Below, one piece after another: positions 34,970 to 47,315 of a stretch of DNA of 64,000 nt. Each line of letters opens with the position of its first letter. The first letter of the stretch is position 1. Origin of the DNA: Sindora glabra (lineage: Eukaryota; Streptophyta; Magnoliopsida; Fabales; Fabaceae); the NCBI GenBank assembly GCA_020226215.1, contig CM035234.1, positions 70,023,823 to 70,087,822 on the forward strand. The letters run 5' to 3'. Below the pieces are notes generated by a model. The model did not search any database, was not told the origin of the DNA, and saw only the letters and a program-made list of their open reading frames with translations. A program made the position numbers and the translations under genes.

Positions 34970-37440
34970 GAGTTAAAATAAATTCCAAAAAAAATTATAA
35001 AAAGTAGAAAAATGTAATAGAAGAGGTAGTCATAAAAGGGGTATTATTGAAAAGAGAAAAAAGAAAAGTTTTGAAGGGAAAAATTTTCATATAAAGATGA
35101 CATTTGTCCCAAAAAAATAATAGAAAAACGAGAGGAAGAACGTTATTTTAATAGTTAAATATTGAATTGATATTCATATTAATTGATAGTGATAGTGATG
35201 TGTGCTAGTGACAAAATTTTATGAATTATGTATTTTTTTAAAAAGAAAAGCCTAATACTATAAATTTTTTTTACAAATTAAAAAATATAGATATAATATG
35301 GTATATATAATTTTTATCACAAAATATTTTAAATAAAGTAAGGTTTTTGAAAGTATTAATTGTATTAATTATTTAAGCATCCTCTTTTTAATAAAAATAT
35401 TCAAAAATTAAAATTTATTTTATTTATTTAAAATTTATCAATATTTTATCATAAATTCAAGCAATATATTTCAAATTAAATAAGTATACATCAACGAAAA
35501 TTTTTTCTTTTCTTTTATCGATTGCATTGTACAATATATTTAATTTGGAGTAATTTGTGTAGAATTTTCTTAATGATAGAATAATATATAATAGTTTTTG
35601 TTTCAAGTTAAAAATTATTTAACAAAATTTGTAATGCAAACATTAATAAATATAATTAAAAAAGTATTAATTAGATTTTAAGATCATAATTTTTATTTTT
35701 TCTATTAAACGTGTTCTATTCTTTACACTATTAGTAAATAAGTTATTTAAATTTTTTAGAGAAAGTCTTTTTAGATCAAATTTATCCTTAAATATGATTT
35801 GTAAATATTTTTATTATAAAATTTTTACATAAATTAAAAATTTAATATAGAACATATAAATTGAAGAAGTCAATTAGATTCTCTGTTTTCAAGAAAAATA
35901 TATAAAAATAAAAATTAAATTAATTTATTTAAAGTTTATAATATTTTCTTGATGTTATGTGTTGTCTTTTTATATTTGTTGGAAAAAAATTTTAAATCAA
36001 ATTCTTATTTTTGATATAATTTATAAGTATTTTATTTTAAATAAATTAAAATTATCTTATTATTTTATTTTTATCAATGAGATGGGTGAATTATCAATGC
36101 AAAAGTGGTAAGAAATTAGAAAATAAATTAATAAAAATTATTAAAATATTTTATGTAAATATTCAAATACATCGATATAAAAACACCTACACTATTTTAA
36201 CTGAATAAATAATATTATGTATGTATAAACTAATTTGATTTATTATAAATTAAAAATTATTTAAATTTTTAGTGAGTACAAAAATATTATATTATTTAAA
36301 AATAAATGTGACTAAAAATTTTTATAAAATGCAAAAATAATTAGGAATTTTCTTACAACAAAATGTTACATGATTAAGTGGTCACATAAAATATATTTAT
36401 ATATTTTAGTTTAATTAATTTTATAACTTATATAGAGTTATAAAGGTAGATAGCAGAATTTTGAATATAAAGAATTAACTAATAACTATGATATATTTTA
36501 AACAAAATTTATGAATTATGTAATGCATAGTTAGAAAAAAATTTCATGCAAAATTTTCCTCATGAAAAATGAAAATATGAATGCAACTTAGGTCTAGCTA
36601 CACTAATTTTATCTATTGATGTCAAAATAGAGTGTAATAATATCAAGAATTTATCATTTATTTTGCAATAAGAAATATTAAAATTACATCCTAAAATCTT
36701 AGTTAATAATGAGTTGAAAAATAAGTATTGACATTTATTAGATACCATTTTTAAATAAAATTATATTTTTATTAAGAATATTATTATTATTGTTATTATT
36801 AAATACTCATTCTCCATTATATTCCTACATTATTTTTAGATATTGAATACAGTTATGAAAAGATTTTTTTATTCTATTCTCATTCTTTTTTCTCATTTCT
36901 TTGTATCAAATGTGATATAAATAATTTTTATTTTATCATTATCATTTTATTATTATATAATGATATATGTACATACAATAAAATTTTAAATATTAAAAAG
37001 ATACAAAATTTATATTTTTAAATTTTAGTTTTATAAATTAAATAATATACGATCTGTCTTTATGACACTATTGCTCCCTAATTTTTGTCATCTTGCAATT
37101 ATCTGACAATGGAGACTATTTTATTTCAATTGTTTGCGGTGAATTCCATCCTCGTATGTTTTTAAAATTTGGAGTGAGATGATGGTTTTGAAATTACTAA
37201 ATTAAGATTATTTAATTATATTTATTAAAAAATTAATAATTATGATTGAATGATTTCTAATTTATCATATTAATTTGAATTTTAATATTTTTAAGGTATT
37301 ATGTTTCTAAAATTTAAAATAGTATGATGATTTTAAAAATTATTAAATTAAAAATATTTAATAATATTCATAAAAAGTAATTATAATGATCTATTTTTAA
37401 TTTAATAATTTCTAAATTCATAAAATGATTAAGTTACCAT
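34970..37440. other. AT-rich spacer, no gene
   Basis: No coding frame, RNA gene or element end could be recognised. The 62-aa minus frame at 36560-36748 has no recognisable domain. Confidence 0.5.
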
Positions 37441-37458
37441 GACAAACTAGTTGCCTAC

Positions 37459-37490
37459 CTTTCCTTTTCCTTTTCCTTTTCCTTTTCCAG
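37459..37490. repeat. (CCTTTT)n short tandem repeat
   Basis: Five copies of a CTTTTC hexamer occur in a run, forming a polypyrimidine stretch on the plus strand. Confidence 0.9.
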
Positions 37491-37659
37491 CTCTACAAGG
37501 ACAATTATCAGTTTAGATTTATTCGTATGAATTGCAATTATGATTTTAGCCGAGATATCCATATACTATACCCGGAGTCTATTAACCTCACTCAAAAAGT
37601 TCCATAAGTCTTTCTATGTTTAAATTTCATGTATACAGTATCGGTGAATAAAAAGATGA

Positions 37660-38110
37660 CATATAATTTAAAAAGTAATAATAATTAAAAAAATTTTAGA
37701 ATTTTTTATTAATATAATAATATAGAAATGATTGATAGTATAAAAGTAGTTTGCACTAACAATATATCAAATTTAAATCCTTTTTCTATTATACATATTT
37801 TATGAGTTTAAATTTAATAAATTATCAATGTAAAATATTTTATACTATTAATAAATATGAAAATGATACATCATTAAAAATATTATTGTAATTATGAATT
37901 TTTATTAATAATGAAAAAATTCTAATATTTTTTAATAACATAATATGAAATTAAATAATAGTATAAAATTAATTTATATTAAACATTGATAAGATTTAAG
38001 GCCGTACTTTGTTAGTCCTTTTAGAGATTTTTTTTCTAAATAATATATTTTAGACCTATTTAACAACTCTTAGTCCAAAATGACAATTATATCTTTTTTT
38101 GGGTAAACGA
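37660..38110. repeat. Diverged single copy of the 0.6-kb repeat found at 41.1-42.4 kb
   Basis: Shared ordered text includes 'atgattgatagtataaaagtagttt', 'tatgagtttaaatttaataa', 'gaaaatgatacatcattaaaa', 'tttgttagtccttttagagatttt' and 'tattttagacctatttaaca'. It lacks the 'gattttccatagtgaatagtaaat' end. Confidence 0.65.
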
Positions 38111-38264
38111 ATGACAATTATCTCTATCGTTTTCTAAAACTCTTCCCCCTACAAAATTTTCTAACAAAACAAAAAATTTCCTCCCAAAACGACCTAAAAA
38201 AAATTCATATCAAATATAGGTGAATTCACTTTTCCATTCAAAAAAGACAACATAGTTGGAACAT

Positions 38265-38700
38265 TTTCATATTTTATTACATCATTGACTTTCGTTTTAA
38301 ATTTAATATATTATAATTATTTAATTTTTTATCCTTTTATAAATAAATAAAAAATTTTGTAATCTAGTAATGAGGTATATTTAATATTTATCTTAAAAAT
38401 TTTATAATTAATTTCAAATTAATTTTAATATTTATGTTAAAGATTTTAAAAAATATATATTGGTAAAAAATGAAATGAGAAAGTCATATTTTATTACACT
38501 AATTTACTTTCATTCTAAATTTAATATATTGTAATTATTTAATTTCTTTATATTTTTAATAAAAAATTCACAATTTACTAAAAGGGCATATTTAATATTT
38601 ATCTTGAAAAATTTATAATTATTTTCAAATTGATTTTAATATTTATCTTAATTTTTTAAAAATTGATATGTATAAAAAATGAAATGAGAAGGGAATCAAT
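38265..38700. repeat. Tandem duplication of about 220 bp
   Basis: Unit 1 is about 38265-38480 and unit 2 about 38481-38695. Both contain 'catattttattaca', 'tttaatatattataattatttaattt', 'gcatatttaatatttatctt' and end 'aaaaaatgaaatgagaa'. Confidence 0.7.
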
Positions 38701-39049
38701 GATAAATTACTTTATACCTTTTTTCCTAAATAATAACTTGATATATCATATTATACTTGTACAACTTATTTTTTACTTCTCTAAAAATCTAATATCAATA
38801 ATCCTAAAAATCTTATAAAAGAAAATGGATAGAAGAAAAATAAAATTTTCAAGGATATTTAAAAATATTAAAAAGATTAATATCGAGAATCTTAAAAATT
38901 TATATCATCATCATCCTTTAAAATTCTTCTACTAATAAATTTTCCTCCCAAAATAACATAAAAAAATTCATGTCAATGAGCATTTAATGTAATGTCTGTC
39001 ATTTTTATACTTTATTATATTTATTTATTTTATTTCTAAGTTTAATATA

Positions 39050-40130
39050 TTAAGAGTATTTGACAAATAATTTTTTAATTAATTTTTAACTGATTTGAGT
39101 GCTTTTGACTGTTTAATCAAATCAATTAGTTCATTTGAATATTTGATAAATACTTATTTTTGATAAATACTTATTTTAGTTAGTTTATTAATACTTAAAC
39201 AGCTACTTTAAAAAAACTTAAGAATAATAATTTTTTAAAATAATTAATTTACATTCATTATAAAAAATTCATGCCCATAATTATAAAATTTTTTATATCT
39301 CCATCCTTGATAGAAAAAGAAAAATATTACATCATATTTATCTATTTCTTAGAGAAAAATCTAATACATACAATAAATTATAACTATTTATTTTTTAAAT
39401 AAAAACTAAATAAATATAATAGATTATATTAAAATATTTTCATAATAATAAAAAATAGATGAATATAATTGTATCTTTTCTATCAAATTGTATAAAAAAG
39501 AAGAGAATATATGTTTCATTTCATTAAAAAATAGAAGATGCATTGAGAAAATTAATTTTTTATGAAATAATATTTTTAATTAAAGAATAATACATATTAA
39601 AAAAAAGAAATAATGGGAATGATATTACCTATGAAAGATATGTTTTTATATTTAAAATTTATAGTTTATCAATAATTTTAATGATAAACATATGAATTTT
39701 AAATTTAATATTAAAAATTCTTATAAAATAAATTTTAATAGTTACTATGTTTTTCAAAATATTATAAGTATTTCTTAAATAGAAAATTATAATTGTCCAT
39801 TTTTTAAAAAATAAATAAGTATAATAAATTATAATAATATAATTTTTTTTAAAATTTAATATATTAAAAATTTTATTATAATCTAAAATATTATTCAAAT
39901 AAAAATACTTAAATAAATCATAATATATATATCCTAATATATCATTTTATATATAAACAACTAATAGTAAACAACTAGTTTTACTAAATATCTTTATATA
40001 AATAATCAATATTATCAATTGGTTAAATCAATTAATTCAATAAGTTATCAACTATCAATTAATTTAATTCACTAACCGTTAATATAATCATTTAATTACC
40101 AAATAAGGTCCTTGCAATCATTTAATTTTC
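39050..40130. mobile_element. Possible MITE/foldback element
   Basis: The left end, GAGTATTTGACAAATAATT, is mirrored at the right by TAATTACCAAATAAGGTCC. The interior near both ends has 'aattagttcatttgaata / tcaattaatttaattcac' inverted text. The size is about 1.05 kb. The ends resemble the 'GGACCTTATTTGGTAA' type of plant MITE. There is no coding capacity; the 79-aa minus frame at 39659-39898 is A/T-only. Confidence 0.4.
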
Positions 40131-41080
40131 TATCCCCTTTTAAATAAATGAAAAAAAATTTCAATCTACTAATAAATTATATTTAATATTTTTCAAAAAA
40201 ATTTTAATTATTTATTTTTATTCAAATACATTTTATATTTTTAATGAATTATTTTTATATGTTTATATTATAAATTGTTATAATACTCTTACATATTTAC
40301 TTGATATTATTATAATTATAACACTTACATGAGCATATAGTTTATTTTTGTCATCATTTATTTTACTAAAATTAATTTAATTTATGGTAAATATATATAT
40401 TTAAATTTTATATTATAAATATATTTTTAAAATATTCATTTACTATACTATCCTTTTATAATTTTAGTTAAATTTAATAATTATTACAACAAATTTTTCA
40501 CTGTAGTTTAATTATATTGAACTTTAAATTACTAATTTTATAATTTTACTAATACTCTTATTACTTGATGTTTCAAACATACTAAATTTAAAATCATTTC
40601 TAGATAGAATATTTGTTTACTGTAAAATAATTATTTTTATTTAAATATATTGTATATTCTTAATAAATTATTTGTCTATATTCAAGTTATAAATTGTTAT
40701 AATGTTTATACATAATAAGCCACAATATATTTATTAATAAAAAGAGTGATTATCATATATTTAAACTAATTTTGAAATATATAGGTTTGATGGGACTGAA
40801 TATTTGATCTCTTAGACTTTTAATTTTTTTATTTGATTACCAATTTCAATATTTTACGTTAAATTTTTCAAAGAATGGGAGATTTTTATGAGAAGTTTAG
40901 TGAAAGAGAATAATGTATGTATTTAAATATATATATTTTTATATTTTTAATTATATAAATTATATTAATTTTATAATATTTATTGATAATATTTATCTAT
41001 GAAATATAATGCATATATATAATATATTAATTTTTGTTAAAAATGAAATCCTGTACATGGCACAGGAGCTAAAATAATAT
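40130..41080. other. AT-rich spacer, no gene
   Basis: No feature could be supported on either strand. Confidence 0.45.
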
Positions 41081-41084
41081 TTAC

Positions 41085-42372
41085 TTATTCAGTAATCCCT
41101 CAAAAGATTTTCCATAGTGAATAGTAAATCCAGTAAAAGAAGCCTTTAACAGATGACACAAAGCAAGCCATCCGCTGCCTATTTATTTATTTATTGTTAT
41201 TATAATATTATTCAAAGAGGGTTTGCTCTCTACAACATGTCATCTTAAATATTTATCTATTTATTGTAATTAAAAAACAATACAATTAACAGTTTTTATT
41301 AATAGTAAAGGAATTTTTATTAACATAGGAATGATTAATAGTGTAAAAGTAGTTTATAATGATGAATCAAATTTAAATTCTTTTTTATTGTACATACTTT
41401 ATGAGTTTTAATTTAATATATTGTTAGTACAAAATATTTTATACTATTAGAAAATATGAAAATGACACATTATTAAAACTATTATAATAATTAAGGATTT
41501 TTTATTAATAGTGAAAGAATTTTAACAATTTTTAATGATACAATAATACAAATTGAATGTTAATATAATATTACTTTATATCGATAATAAATAAAATTTA
41601 GATCCATACTTTATTACAAATTTTAGAGAGGTTTTTCTAAATAAATGTATTTTAGACCTATTTTAACAATTTTTAATCTAAAATGGAAATTATATTTACC
41701 TATTTAGTAATCCTTCAAAAGATTTTCCATAAAAAATAGTAAATCTAGTCAAAGAAGGCTTCAACAGATAATACAAAACTAGTTATTAGTATTGTTTATC
41801 TATGATTTGCGCCCTACCATTTATCATCCTAACTATTTATCTATTTATTGTAATATAAAAATAATAATTAAATATTTTTATTAATAGCAATAAAATTTTA
41901 GTATTTTTTTATTAATATGATAATATATAAATAATTCATAGTGTAAAAATAGTTTATACTAACAATTGATTAAATTTAAATTCTTTTCCTATTATAAAAT
42001 TACATACTTTATGAGTTTAAATTTAATATACTATCTATATAAACGTTTTACACTATCTATAAATATAAAAATGGCATATCATTAAAAATATTATAGTAAT
42101 TAAGAATTTTTAATAACAATAAAAAGTTTTAATAATTTTTAATGATATGATCATATGAAATTAGATGATAGTATAAAACTAATTTAGGCTAACAATAAAT
42201 ACAATTTACATCCATGCTTTATTAGTCCTTTTACAGAGTTTTCTAAATAAATATATTTTAGACCCATGTTAACAATCCTTTGTCCAAAATGACAATTATA
42301 TTTACTTATTTAGTAATCCTCCAAAAGATTTTCTGCAGTAAATAGTAAATCTAGTAAAAGGAGGCTTCAAGT
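41085..42372. repeat. Tandem repeat with period of about 608 bp (two full units and a partial one)
   Basis: The landmark 'aaaagattttcc/tgcagtaaatagtaaatc' recurs at about 41103, 41713 and 42322. Between them 'tagtgtaaaagtagtttat', 'tacatactttatgagttt', 'atgaaaatgacacat' and 'tagacctattttaacaat' repeat in the same order. No protein is encoded. A diverged single copy lies at 37.66-38.11 kb. Confidence 0.8.
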
Positions 42373-42458
42373 GTATATATTATTAAAATTGAATTTGGCC
42401 TCTCTCATCTGTCATCTTAAGTTGCATGTATCGACTTGCCACATGATGTCATGAAGTG

Positions 42459-42460
<2 letters not shown>

Positions 42461-42520
<60 letters not shown>
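42461..42520. repeat. (AT)n microsatellite
   Basis: An uninterrupted AT run of 60 bases. Confidence 0.98.
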
Positions 42521-42528
<8 letters not shown>

Positions 42529-42879
42529 TGCTTATTTTAGCTTTCCAATACTAAAAATTGAAAAATTCACATCCTCTTCAACTAAATTGAACTCATAACC
42601 TCTATTACAAAATCATGATTTAATATACTAGTTGATGATTATGACATTTTCTAACTTAATTTATCTAACATGTCTACCTATTTGAATTGTAATTTTATAA
42701 CATTTCACTATAATTATCATTTACCTAGAAAAATTATTATCAAATTTAAAAATATAATTATTTTTATATATACATGTTATAATTGTTAATTAAAATTAAT
42801 AAATAGTAAATGCATATCCAAAAAAATTAATTTTTGCAAATAAATTATTACATTAAACCAAAAGTTATTTAGACTTTAT

Positions 42880-43565
42880 TTGGTACAATTAATTGATAAG
42901 TTAATTGATACTTAATAAATTAGTTAACAAGTAATAAGTTAACTAATTGTATTAGAAGTATTTAACAAAATTAACTGTTGAATAAATTAAAAATTGTAAA
43001 ATGATATAAAAGAGTATATTAAAATTAACAAATATATTAATTAAATTAATTCATATTTATTTTGAAATTAAATTATATTAACATAATTAGAATATTTAAA
43101 ATAAGAATATAATTACATAAAATTTAATTAATTATATTTATAAAATCATATATTATTTATTTATTAATTATTCAAATAATAATGTAATAACTTAAGATTT
43201 AATTAATTATATTTTATAATATCATATATTTATTTACTTACTTATTTTTTATTTATTTATATTGAACTAACAAGGATATGCCAAATAATTATATATATAA
43301 TTAAGATATAAGTTGTCATTTAATTAGAATAAAAGGGGAAATTCTGAAATTTTTTTGAAAAGTTACTAACTTATAATTATAAGCTACTTTGTGAAGCTTT
43401 TGAAATAAAAAAAATTATAAGTTACTAACTTTAAATTTATTAAACACTTTTAAAAATTAACAAATAAATTATTGATTAAGCCAATAAATTATAAATTAAC
43501 TTATTGACTATGTCAATAAGTTATAAGTTAACTTATTTATTATTTTAAACATGCACTTAGTAGTA
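42880..43565. mobile_element. Foldback/MITE-like element
   Basis: TTTATTTGGTACAATTAATTGATAAGTTAAT at the left (quoted in two parts in the sequence) is mirrored by repeated AAGTTAACTTATT/GACTATGTCAATAAGTT text at the right (43480-43555). A/T-only body, no coding frame. The end type is shared with 39.05-40.13 kb. Confidence 0.4.
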
Positions 43566-43620
43566 TATCTTTCTTGCTTAAATTTATGTATACATACATA
43601 TATTATTATAATATTAAATG

Positions 43621-43773
43621 AAAAACATGAATTTATTGCACTAATTGTTCAATTACAAAGTCAATTTGTATATTTTTGTATTGGCTGTTAACCCTCAATT
43701 TAAAAATGTATTTGATACAAAAGTATATAAATTGACTTTGTAATCGAACAATTAGTGTAACAAATCCATGTCA
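43621..43773. repeat. Long near-perfect hairpin (60-bp arms, about 33-base loop)
   Basis: The left arm 43621-43681 and right arm 43715-43773 are reverse complements with about eight mismatches. The shared core is CTAATTGTTCAATTACAAAG / CTTTGTAATCGAACAATTAG. Single arms of the same sequence recur at 44110-44160 and, in arm A, at 30080-30150 and 30425-30470. It looks like a small foldback element. Confidence 0.8.
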
Positions 43774-43789
43774 ATAAATTCAATACACC

Positions 43790-43990
43790 AACATGAGTTG
43801 GTTTAAATGGAAAAAGCTTGTATACCTTAAGTAAGATGTCCTAGATTCAATTCAAGCCTTATGTATAGATAAAACTTATTTGGGAGGGATTCTCTCCTTT
43901 GTCTTTCGACAATGCCTCGAGGGATAAGTCTCTCACCAGTTGGTGAGGGATATCTGAGTGGGAACAAAATTCGAAACACAGAATAAGTGA
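43790..43990 (+). mobile_element. SINE-like segment
   Basis: GAGTTGGTTTAAATGG followed about 35 bases later by AGATTCAATTCAAGCC resembles tRNA-type box A and box B of plant SINEs. The following body includes 'gggagggattctctcc' and 'aatgcctcgagggata', phrases common in plant tRNA-derived SINEs. A decayed counterpart lies in arm A (30305-30400). There is no clear tail or target duplication. Confidence 0.4.
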
Positions 43991-44329
43991 TGAATAAATT
44001 CTTCAAAATCATAACTCACATGTATATATTATTATTAAACACCGAAAGGAAAACAAGGATTATTAACTAAAAACCTTACACACATGTATTATTATTAAAT
44101 ACTAAAAGGAAGACATGGATTTGTTTCACTAATTATTGGATTACAAAATCAATTTATTTAATTTTGTATCAGTTGCATATTTAAATTGAGGATTAATATA
44201 TCAAGAGATTCAATGTACAAAACAATCAAATAAAAGCAAGTGATGTGAAGAGATTCAAAGAAAAAAATGCTCATATAATAGTGCACTTTTTTTAATAGAT
44301 AAGAAATACTATATTTGAACTTGATTATT

Positions 44330-44895
44330 ATTAAGTTTTAAACTTTTTTACTTTACTCATATCTTTACCTTACCTTTTAAAGGTTTCATGATAGTTGCTA
44401 ATTTTATTATATATATTTATATTTATGTGTAATATGTGATAATATAATTTTTTATAATTTTTATTAATAAATCAAATTAGTAAACGAACATAAAATAGAA
44501 AGTGACTCTTTACTTAGATTTTATCTTTACATGTATTGCATAATATTATAGGAGTTAATAAAAAATTTAATTTCATTTTGATATTCATTACATAATAATT
44601 ATTATATATCAAATTCTATCTAATTTTAATTTTATAATAAATTAAATGCATGAGCACGCATATAAAGTCTACGGCATGGAAAGATATATAAAGTAGCAAG
44701 CGTGTTGGAAATTTTAGGAATACACTATGGTGCATTAGCAAATTAATGATATAAACTGAATTGAGAGGTTTGTAGGTAAAATGAGAATTGAAGGAAAACA
44801 CTCCAACAGTTTGCTTAATTTGATTTTTGAGATTGTGATTAATCTGCAACATTGGTCAGCCTAGAGCAGAAGAAGAGGAAGTCAAGTAAGGAAAG
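44330..44895. other. Arm B, AT-rich segment upstream of the lectin relic
   Basis: No gene is seen here. It pairs with 29400-29900. The minus-strand frame at 44616-44852 is antisense to this upstream segment and has a counterpart in arm A only because the DNA is duplicated. Confidence 0.5.
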
Positions 44896-44896
44896 A

Positions 44897-45560
44897 ATGG
44901 ACCTTAATAGAATGGCATCAACGGAGGTTGGTCACTTGGGATCCATTGAAATCGATCTTAAAAGTGGTGACCTTGTGAATGTCTGGATCGATCACAGGAT
45001 GGCTGAACAAAGAAATTCAATATCTGAATAAGCACGGGTTTGTTACAAGGAGCTAAAATCAACCACCAAATGCTTCAATGCAAATAGAATAATCGGTCAC
45101 TATGCATTCGAAATAGTCTATGAGAGTATATTGCCAGAAAATGGTGACATTGTTGTAGGGAAGAGGTGCAGCCATAACAATCAAGGAAAGAACAATTTTT
45201 TTTAATCAAAATTATCTGTAACAGGAAATCTCAGACATCAAAATCTAGTTCCTCTTCAAGTTTGTTGTCAAAAGAAAGGTGAAATTTTATTACTCTACAA
45301 CTTAATGCCTGATGGGAGTTTAGATCAGGCCTTGTTTGAAACCAAAATACCGCTTTCATAGCCTCACATGCTCAAAATTTTGCTGGGTGCTGCCCCTGCT
45401 TTAGCATAATTGCATCAGGAATGAAAAAATCAAGTAATTCAGAGATGTCAAGACAAGTAATACAATGTTGGATCCCAGTTTGACGATTTCAGTTCGGCAA
45501 GGCAAATGGCACCCGACAAGTCACCGAATGCCATGGTGGCAGCTGGAACTATACCTGGAT
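44897..45560 (+). pseudogene. L-type lectin receptor kinase (clade VIII-like) pseudogene, arm B copy
   Basis: The lectin segment at 44897-45028 reads STEVGHLGSIEIDLKSGD then LVNVWIDHR, ending at a stop. The kinase N-lobe is at 45074-45200: FNANRIIGHYAFEIVYESIL, then PENGDIVVGKRCSHNNQGKN. The glycine loop is damaged (GHGAFGTVY to GHYAFEIVY); the N-lobe Lys is kept. From 45207: LRHQNLVPLQVCCQKKGEIL, then LLYNLMPDGSLDQALFETK, stops, LHQE-stop-KNQVIQRDVKTSN (HRD has become QRD) and an activation-loop relic, DKSPNAMVAAGT. Transmembrane and C-lobe parts are missing. The kinase texts match what I know of LecRK-VIII. It is a truncated, multiply broken copy, slightly better kept than the arm A copy. 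Confidence 0.88.
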
Positions 45561-45659
45561 TAAGTCATAAATTCAAGCCGGCACAATTGGAAAATCTAAT
45601 TTTTATACAAACAATATTATTCTGGGACCATTTTGCAATTTAAAAAACTTATCCAATTA

Positions 45660-45850
45660 CAGGTGAATTGCATGGCATTCATCATGTGCGATCGAATGGC
45701 AACCATTCATTTTATTGCATGGCACTTATCATATGCAATTGGATAGCAACCTATCATGCTAGATTGAACAGCAACCATTCATTTTATTGCATGACACTTA
45801 TCATTTACAATTAAATAGTAACTATTCATTTTATATTGCATTAGTGCACC
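45660..45850 (+). repeat. Short tandem repeat, three units of about 60-65 bp, arm B version
   Basis: CATTTTATTGCATG(G/A)CACTTATCAT... followed by 'caattggatagcaacc' recurs from about 45676, 45710 and 45778. Arm A has about two units at 25800-25885. The 91-aa plus-strand frame starting at 45787 begins in this repeat and has no recognisable domain. Confidence 0.65.
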
Positions 45851-46444
45851 CTAAATTTAATGATATATCAAAATTTCTTGTAAAAATTAGACATATCAAT
45901 ATCTTACGAATAAAATTTTCTTGGCATATTTTATTTTCTACAATTTGCAGCCATAATGCATATGGCCTAGATATGACTATGTATCAAAATCTCACTCGTG
46001 GGCCTGGATCTTATTATATGTCCACCTATTACACTTGGGTAAGAAGCTGGCAGTTTCTTTAATAAAAAAAAAATTCAAAGAAATAATATGTAGGATCTTA
46101 AAGCTTATAAACTATTTTTGCGGCTCCACAAACTTCAGGAGATAAGGATAAAAATGCCATTTTCTCACGCATCCACATCCAGCAAATTTGCTTGCGGTTC
46201 GAGCACGTTCACTTTTCCACGCTCATCAATTCATTAAATTTTGTTTAATGATATTTAACTTTGAATAGAAATAAATTTTATTTTATTTATAATTTGTATT
46301 TTAATTATATATATTATAAAAAATTCATTAAATTTAACAAAAATTTTATTAGAATTAATTTCATTTAAATTTAAATATATATTATATAAGAATTTATCAT
46401 TTTCCTATTTCCTAACATATTTATATTGATATCATCAAATTTTT

Positions 46445-47315
46445 TTGGCAATTAGATGATTAATTAGTAGTTAAATAATTTAATTAATTATATGAATTAA
46501 TTTAATTAGCTGATTGCATTAATTATTTAAATAAAAATATTTGATAAAATTAATTATTTATTATTAGTTATTTATATATAAAATGATATATAAGGACATA
46601 AATAAAGTTATTCGAGTATTATACTATTTTATTATTTTATATTCTATATATTACATTTTATTATAAATAATATATTATTTTATTTTTTTATATATTAAAT
46701 ATTTCTTTAAAATTAAATTAATATGATTTTTATAGTTATTAGTTTTTTTAAAAAATAATTATAAATAAATATAATTTTTATAATTGTTAAATTTTATAAT
46801 TTAAAATGATATAATAAATAAAATTTAAAATTATTAAAATAAATTATTTATTTTTCATAAATAAAATTAAATAGCTATAATTTAATAATTTCAACACAGC
46901 ATTTCAAATATTATAACCCTTGGATGCCATTGAATTCACTGATAAATATTGGCCACAAAAAGTTTTAGTAATTACATCACATCACATCATAAAATAAAAA
47001 TACAAGAAATAATGAAATGAGGAATGCTGAAATAGGTGAATGTAATTGCCAAAGCATATTCATTTTTTTCAAGAATGATAAATTGAAAAATATAAAAAGT
47101 AATTAAAGATAATTTAATCCTTTCATAATTTTTCTTGAATTAATTGAATGTAAAATATTTTCATAATTCTAGCATTTTAGTAATGGCGATTTGTTGTTCA
47201 AATCAACTGAATGATAAACATTAAAATTAGCTAATTAAATAAGTTAATTAGTCAAATAATTTTAATTAAATCAATTGAAAGTATTCCAAATAGCTATCTG
47301 CTAAATATGGGCTTA
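46445..47315. mobile_element. MITE-like insertion(s) in arm B
   Basis: Arm A joins the flanking sequences directly (about 16150), so this 0.87 kb is extra. The ends are imperfect inverted repeats: CAATTAGATGATTAATTAG and ATTTAATTAGCTGATTGCA on the left, TTAGCTAATTAAATAAG and AAATCAATTG on the right. The inside is A/T-only apart from 46915-47060. It may be one element of about 0.85 kb or two adjacent ones. Confidence 0.5.

Larger units (their letters stand above)
32000..34970. repeat. AT-rich satellite-like repeat family, cluster II
   Basis: At least seven consecutive units are present, with anchor tracts near 32050, 32710, 33345, 33775, 34230 and 34555 and one replaced by a (CA)n run at 33040. 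The block order is the same as at 2.9-4.3 kb ('taatattagtatttaagtt', 'aaaagagaaataatgcatgag', 'ttgtaaagtaat', 'aaaatataatat'). Several open frames in it (for example minus 34674-34859 and 34781-34969) are low-complexity chance frames. Confidence 0.65.

Noticed and set aside
45787..46062. 91-aa plus-strand frame
   Set aside because: It begins in a tandem repeat and continues through duplicated non-coding DNA whose arm A counterpart is not open; no domain is recognisable.
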